From Rikenellaceae bacterium (GTDB lineage Bacteria; Bacteroidota; Bacteroidia; Bacteroidales; UBA932): a DNA stretch of 9,956 bases. Below the pieces are notes generated by a model, which did not search any database, was not told the DNA's origin, and saw only the letters and a list, made by a program, of their open reading frames with translations. This document shows, piece after piece, positions 7,117 to 9,956 of this stretch. A program made the position numbers and the translations under genes. The stretch lies in the NCBI GenBank assembly GCA_900769385.1, contig CAAGGO010000292.1:1-9956 (forward strand). Reading direction: 5' to 3'. The first letter of the stretch is position 1; the number at the start of each line of letters is the position of its first letter.

Positions 7117-7680
7117 ATGAAATATTACTTGTTGTTTGGCCCTCCAGGTGCAGGAAAAGGGACCCAGGCAAAACTTATGGTGGATAAATACAATTTCCAC
7201 CACGTCTCTACAGGAGACTTGTTGAGGAAGGAGATTGCAAAAGGATCTGAGCTTGGCCTTAAGGCAAAAGAGCTTATTGATGCAGGAAACTTTGTGGATG
7301 ATTCAATTGTAGTTGGTATGATTGAAAACGAGATTGCATCAAACCCAAATGCGGCCGCTTTCCTTTTTGACGGTTTCCCAAGGACTGTTGCACAGGCAGA
7401 GACCCTTGATGCAATGCTTGCCAAAAACGGCCAGGCTGTTGACAAAGTGCTCTCAATCATCATAAGTGATGAAACTGTATTTGAAAGAATACAGCACAGG
7501 GCAAACATTGAGGGAAGAAAGGATGATGCGGATCCCAAGACAATCCAGAACAGAATTGACACTTACCACGCAAAAACAGAACCTCTTATTGAGTACTACA
7601 AGCCGCAGGGCAAATACAATGAAATTTGCGGAATTGGCACAGTAGAGGAAATTTTTGAGAAAATCAGCAAAATGCTGTAA
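7117..7680 (+). CDS. adk: Adenylate kinase (short-LID form)
   Basis: Adenylate kinase catalyses ATP + AMP to two ADP in the cytoplasm and balances adenine nucleotides. The P-loop is GPPGAGKGT (8-16) with K14; the AMP-binding region includes STGDLLR (31-37); DGFPRT (85-90) is the family signature; the arginines R128 and R134 border the LID, and R146 follows. The LID segment (about 128-141, [13 protein letters not shown]) is short and has no Cys4 zinc site, unlike the longer-LID enzymes of about 214 residues; the 187-residue length fits the short type common in Bacteroidota. The ATG at 7117-7119 follows an A-rich 42-base spacer with no clear promoter or terminator. It is followed after 11 bases by obg, so it is probably cotranscribed with hpt and obg. 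Confidence 0.97.
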   Translation: MKYYLLFGPPGAGKGTQAKLMVDKYNFHHVSTGDLLRKEIAKGSELGLKAKELIDAGNFVDDSIVVGMIENEIASNPNAAAFLFDGFPRTVAQAETLDAMLAKNGQAVDKVLSIIISDETVFERIQHRANIEGRKDDADPKTIQNRIDTYHAKTEPLIEYYKPQGKYNEICGIGTVEEIFEKISKML

Positions 7681-7691
7681 GAATAACAGAT

Positions 7692-8690
7692 ATGGCAAAC
7701 TCAAACTTTGTAGACTATGTAAAGATGTTCCTTGCTTCGGGCAACGGAGGAAACGGATCAATGCACCTTCATAGGGAAAAATATGTTCCCAAGGGTGGTC
7801 CCGACGGAGGTGACGGTGGCCGTGGCGGCCACATTATCCTTAGAGGAAACCCGCAGTTCTGGACATTGATACACCTCAAATACAAGAAACACATCAGAGC
7901 GGAGGAAGGTGAATCAGGCAGCGGCAGCCTCAGACACGGACGCAACGGAAAGGACATCTATCTTGATGTTCCCCTTGGCACAGTTGCCAAGGATGCGGAA
8001 ACTGGAGAGGTGCTTTTTGAGATTACCGAACCCGGCGAAGAGAAAATCATTGTAAAGGGAGGTAGAGGAGGTTTGGGAAATGCCAATTTCAAGACATCAA
8101 CAAACCAGACACCAAGATATGCCCAACCGGGCGAACTTGGTGTTGAGGGTTGGTTTATCCTGGAGCTTAAGATTCTGGCAGATGTAGGATTGGTAGGATT
8201 CCCCAATGCCGGAAAATCAACACTCCTTTCTTCTGTATCGGCTGCCCGTCCAAAAATTGCAGACTACGCCTTTACAACCCTTGAGCCAAGCGTTGGAATT
8301 GTAAATTACTATGATGACAAATCATTTGTAATGGCAGACATCCCGGGTATCATTGAGGGGGCAAGTGAAGGAAGAGGCCTTGGACACAGGTTCCTCAGAC
8401 ACATTGAAAGGAACTCCGTACTGCTCTTCCTTGTACCTGCAGACAGCAAGGACATATTGGCTGAATACAAGATTCTCCTTAAGGAGCTGAAAAAGTTCAA
8501 TCCCGAACTGCTTGACAAACAGCGCATCCTTGCAGTATCAAAATCAGATATGCTTGACGATGAGCTCAAGAAGGAGATAAAACCCCATCTGCCAAGGAAG
8601 ATCCCTACAATCTTCATCTCTTCAGTGGCCAATGAAGGTTTGAAAGAGCTGAAAGACCTTATCTGGAAAACCCTCAACGCAGAGATATAA
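7692..8690 (+). CDS. obg: Obg/CgtA GTPase, ribosome assembly
   Basis: Obg is an essential GTPase that binds the 50S ribosomal subunit and couples its assembly to nucleotide (including ppGpp) levels. Residues 1-157 form the glycine-rich Obg fold ([27 protein letters not shown]). The G domain follows: G1 GFPNAGKST (169-177), G2 T195-T196, G3 DIPG (216-219) followed by the Obg signature [22 protein letters not shown]4 SKSD (283-286), and G5 ISSV (309-312). In G4 the canonical Asn of NKxD is Ser. At 332 residues it ends just after the G domain and lacks the OCT domain found in Bacillus Obg, as is usual in this phylum. It starts 11 bases after adk and is followed after 18 bases by the PAP2 gene. 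Confidence 0.96.
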   Translation: MANSNFVDYVKMFLASGNGGNGSMHLHREKYVPKGGPDGGDGGRGGHIILRGNPQFWTLIHLKYKKHIRAEEGESGSGSLRHGRNGKDIYLDVPLGTVAKDAETGEVLFEITEPGEEKIIVKGGRGGLGNANFKTSTNQTPRYAQPGELGVEGWFILELKILADVGLVGFPNAGKSTLLSSVSAARPKIADYAFTTLEPSVGIVNYYDDKSFVMADIPGIIEGASEGRGLGHRFLRHIERNSVLLFLVPADSKDILAEYKILLKELKKFNPELLDKQRILAVSKSDMLDDELKKEIKPHLPRKIPTIFISSVANEGLKELKDLIWKTLNAEI

Positions 8691-8708
8691 GAATAAAACA
8701 ACCCATAT

Positions 8709-9293
8709 ATGCTTGACTGGCTTATAGAACTTGACAAAGAACTGCTTCTGGCAATCAACGGCTGGAACAGTTCTTTTTTTGATCCCATAATGGTGTTCAT
8801 CACCAACAAATGGAGCGGAATCCCAATTTATGCAGTGCTGCTGTTTATGATTTTCTATAAAAGGAACCTTAAAGTGGCAATACTGATGTTCTTCTCCATT
8901 ATCATAACCTTTGCCCTTACAGACTGGATGGGCGTCCACCTTTTCAAACGGACATTTGAAAGACTGCGCCCCTGTTGGGACCCTACTGTAGAAAACCTCA
9001 TAAGGATACTTGAGTACAAGGGGGGCAGGTTCGGATTCATATCCAACCACGCCGCCAACTTCTTTGGACTTGCAGTAATTTCATCGGGAGTACTGAAAAA
9101 AAAATGGTACACAATATTCATCTTCTGCTGGTCCGCTGCTGTGGCATACAGCAGGGTGTATGTTGGCAAACACTTCCCTGGCGATGTAATTTGCGGAGCA
9201 ATGTTCGGCGCCCTTGTAGGCTACATCATATTATTGGTTTTCAGAAAAATAGTAAAGAAATACAATCTTCCGCAAGATGCTGTATATAAATGA
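8709..9293 (+). CDS. PAP2-family integral membrane phosphatase
   Basis: This type 2 phosphatidic acid phosphatase superfamily protein has 194 residues and about five hydrophobic membrane segments. The three-part active site is present: K80-RTFERL-R87-P88 (KxxxxxxRP), S112-N113-H114 in place of PSGH, and S148-R149 with H155 and D159 (SRxxxxxHxxxD). The histidines act as acid and nucleophile on the outer face of the membrane. Likely substrates are undecaprenyl pyrophosphate or another lipid phosphate, but sequence alone cannot decide. The middle motif keeps the His but has SN in place of the usual SG. The ATG at 8709-8711 gives a typical amphipathic first helix (LIELDKELLLAING). The gene is 18 bases after obg, and its last 17 bases overlap the start of lplA, so translation of the two is probably coupled. 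Confidence 0.93.
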   Translation: MLDWLIELDKELLLAINGWNSSFFDPIMVFITNKWSGIPIYAVLLFMIFYKRNLKVAILMFFSIIITFALTDWMGVHLFKRTFERLRPCWDPTVENLIRILEYKGGRFGFISNHAANFFGLAVISSGVLKKKWYTIFIFCWSAAVAYSRVYVGKHFPGDVICGAMFGALVGYIILLVFRKIVKKYNLPQDAVYK

Positions 9294-9956
9294 TCCCTGC
9301 ACAGATCCCCACTGGAACCTTGCAGCTGAGGAGTATCTGCTCAAGAACTTCTCCCAACCTGTTTTCAGATTGTGGAGAAATGACAGCTCCATAATAATAG
9401 GCCATTACCAGAATGCCTATGCAGAGATTGACATTAATTTTGTCAAACAGAATGGGATTAAAGTTGTAAGGAGACTTACCGGAGGTGGTGCCGTTTTCCA
9501 CGATTTGGGAAACCTGAACTTTACATTCATAGAAGAACGCAACCCAAATGAAGATACATCCGTAATGTTCCGCCGCTTTACCTCACCAATCATTGAGGCA
9601 CTGCAGAACATTGGGGTAAATGCATACCTTGAGGGGCGAAATGACCTTCTTATTGACGGACGCAAGTTCTCTGGCAATGCCGTGTGCATACACAAGAACC
9701 GCACATTGCAGCACGGCACACTGCTCTTTGACGCATCTATGCACAATTTGGGGGAAGCACTCAAATCACGTCCCGAAAAATTCATCGGTAAAGCTGTCCA
9801 GTCAAACCGCAGCAGGGTCACAAATATAAAGGAGCATCTTCCCGACAGTTTCCCTGCAGGCATTAAAAAAATCACAGACATACAATCATTCTGGAACTAC
9901 CTGGAGCAGTACATCTGCAGCAGATACCCCGAAATAACTCCGTACAGCTTTACAGA
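9277..9956 (+). CDS. lplA: Lipoate-protein ligase A, 3' partial
   Basis: LplA activates free lipoate with ATP and attaches it to a lysine of 2-oxoacid dehydrogenase or glycine cleavage H-protein domains in the cytoplasm. The 226 visible residues begin with the classical N-terminus (MLYINDPCTDPHWNLAAEEYL). RRLTGGGAVFHD (65-76) is the lipoyl-adenylate loop, GRNDLLIDGRKFSGNA (120-135) contains the family lysine K130, and HGTLLFD (146-152) follows. The frame stays open to the last base of the window; family members of about 320-340 residues leave roughly 100 C-terminal residues, including the small accessory domain, outside. The ATG at 9277-9279 lies inside the PAP2 gene in another frame (17-base overlap). 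This start fits the family alignment, and no other in-frame ATG close by would do so. Confidence 0.96.
   Translation, partial: MLYINDPCTDPHWNLAAEEYLLKNFSQPVFRLWRNDSSIIIGHYQNAYAEIDINFVKQNGIKVVRRLTGGGAVFHDLGNLNFTFIEERNPNEDTSVMFRRFTSPIIEALQNIGVNAYLEGRNDLLIDGRKFSGNAVCIHKNRTLQHGTLLFDASMHNLGEALKSRPEKFIGKAVQSNRSRVTNIKEHLPDSFPAGIKKITDIQSFWNYLEQYICSRYPEITPYSFT

Noticed and set aside
7125..7562. Long open frame antisense to adk, and similar open frames opposite hpt, obg, the symporter and the HhH gene
   Set aside because: They mirror genes with clear family motifs, show no recognisable domains, and are explained by the codon bias of the sense gene.
1..9956. Defence system, prophage, transposon, CRISPR array or RNA gene
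   Set aside because: No repeats, integrase, transposase, tRNA- or rRNA-like segment or toxin-antitoxin pair was seen; all genes match metabolic, transport or envelope families and fill nearly the whole window.

Overview
The window reads as ordinary chromosomal DNA from a member of the Bacteroidota, probably order Bacteroidales. Four signs support this: starts generally lacking a strong Shine-Dalgarno sequence and sitting in A/T-rich leaders; TAnnTTTG-type -7 promoter boxes; an Obg GTPase with no C-terminal OCT domain; and a helix-hairpin-helix protein with a C-terminal outer-membrane barrel. These are inferences from the sequence, and the species is not identified. Bases 1-20 are Illumina TruSeq adapter sequence, not genome, so the left edge is the end of an assembled contig.

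Layout: every gene lies on one of two arms diverging from a short intergenic region (6447-6531). The left arm (minus strand, read from 6446 down to 21) runs purE, a 638-residue helix-hairpin-helix/outer-membrane-barrel protein, an aspartate/glutamate racemase, a glutamate/aspartate:cation symporter, a beta-lactamase-fold serine hydrolase lipoprotein, and an endonuclease/exonuclease/phosphatase-family secreted hydrolase that runs into the adapter. The right arm (plus strand, 6532 to the window end) runs hpt, adk, obg, a PAP2 phosphatase and lplA, which is cut by the right edge.

Function: the divergent promoter region separates a de novo purine gene (purE) from a purine salvage and interconversion pair (hpt, adk). 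The right arm then continues with a ribosome-assembly GTPase, a membrane lipid phosphatase and lipoate salvage, all packed tightly enough to be one transcript. On the left arm, the racemase, symporter, hydrolase and EEP genes are separated by about 1-13 bases and have a good -7/-33 promoter candidate just before the racemase. They look like a separate four-gene operon, possibly for recovering acidic amino acids (including D-forms) from peptides or wall material.

No RNA gene, CRISPR array, insertion sequence, prophage or gene-free stretch above 300 bases was seen. I found no convincing new defence or mobile system. The points most worth a second look are the adapter artefact, the racemase/symporter/hydrolase operon, the HhH-barrel protein, and the facing -7 boxes between purE and hpt.
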